A stretch of 5,951 nt of DNA from S012-113 sp965368405. GTDB lineage: Bacteria > Bacteroidota > Bacteroidia > Cytophagales > Cyclobacteriaceae. Positions 5,870-5,951 of this stretch are shown piece by piece. Location: positions 1 through 5,951 of the forward strand of contig CBDUMS010000132.1 of assembly GCA_965368405.1 (NCBI GenBank), in the 5' to 3' direction. The position numbers and the translations under genes were made by a program. Under the pieces are notes generated by a model, which saw only the letters and a list, made by a program, of their open reading frames with translations, searched no databases and was not told the DNA's origin. Every line of letters starts with the position of its first letter. The stretch's first letter is position 1.

Positions 5870-5951
5870 GAATATATAAGTTGCTGTAAGCGTGCCACTT
5901 GTATATCATCATCGAAATTATTGATTGATAATAGGGCGGCTTTAGGAACTA
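5857..5951 (-). CDS. Unidentified gene, C-terminal 30 codons only (enters from right edge)
   Basis: On the minus strand, in the frame of the TAG at 5857-5859, codons are open to the right edge and encode VPKAALLSINNFDDDIQVAR followed by LQQLIYSFLE. The acidic, helix-like end with regularly spaced hydrophobics looks like a real protein terminus, and the other two frames are less convincing. The stop sits in a perfect hairpin and the aminotransferase starts 53 bases later on the same strand. The protein family cannot be recognised from this fragment. Confidence 0.55.
   Translation of the reverse strand, partial: VPKAALLSINNFDDDIQVARLQQLIYSFLE

Overview
The window looks like chromosomal DNA of a member of the Bacteroidota, most likely a free-living gliding or Cytophagia/Flavobacteriia-type organism. 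The evidence is an AT-rich composition, a PorP/SprF-family outer-membrane protein (a family tied to the type IX secretion system, T9SS), signal peptides that appear to be cut just before Gln, a DUF4382 lipoprotein, one perfect copy of the Bacteroidota -7 promoter motif TAnnTTTG, and weak Shine-Dalgarno use. A genus cannot be named from this sequence. There are no RNA genes, insertion sequences, CRISPR arrays or phage genes, and no gene-free stretch above about 120 bases.

Left part (1-2812, minus strand): a two-gene unit. The first gene encodes a PorP/SprF-like beta-barrel joined through a long charged linker to a C-terminal SPOR (peptidoglycan-binding) domain. Nine bases after its stop starts a large secreted protein with a signal peptide, an IPT/TIG domain and at least six FG-GAP/VCBS propeller repeats, which runs off the left edge. 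The natural reading is an outer-membrane partner and its secreted or surface cargo, but the C-terminal sorting domain that would prove this lies outside the window.

Middle (2813-3731): a 78-base divergent spacer carries a good promoter for the PorP/SprF gene. On the plus strand follows a PorT-like outer-membrane beta-barrel with a strongly basic C-terminal tail. It converges on the next gene across a 40-base spacer containing two hairpins. One hairpin has its U-tract for the minus strand inside the end of the plus-strand coding sequence.

Right part (3726-5951, minus strand): a DUF4382 lipoprotein, then upstream of it a class III PLP aminotransferase, then the last 30 codons of an unidentified gene entering from the right edge. 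A 13-base near-identical element (CAATAWAGCTTAG) lies just upstream of both complete genes and may be a shared regulatory site.

Overall this is mostly an envelope locus (two barrels, a secreted propeller protein and a lipoprotein) next to one metabolic enzyme. The domain families are ordinary. The least ordinary points are the PorP/SprF-SPOR fusion directly ahead of a propeller protein, and the overlap of a transcription terminator with a protein's basic tail.
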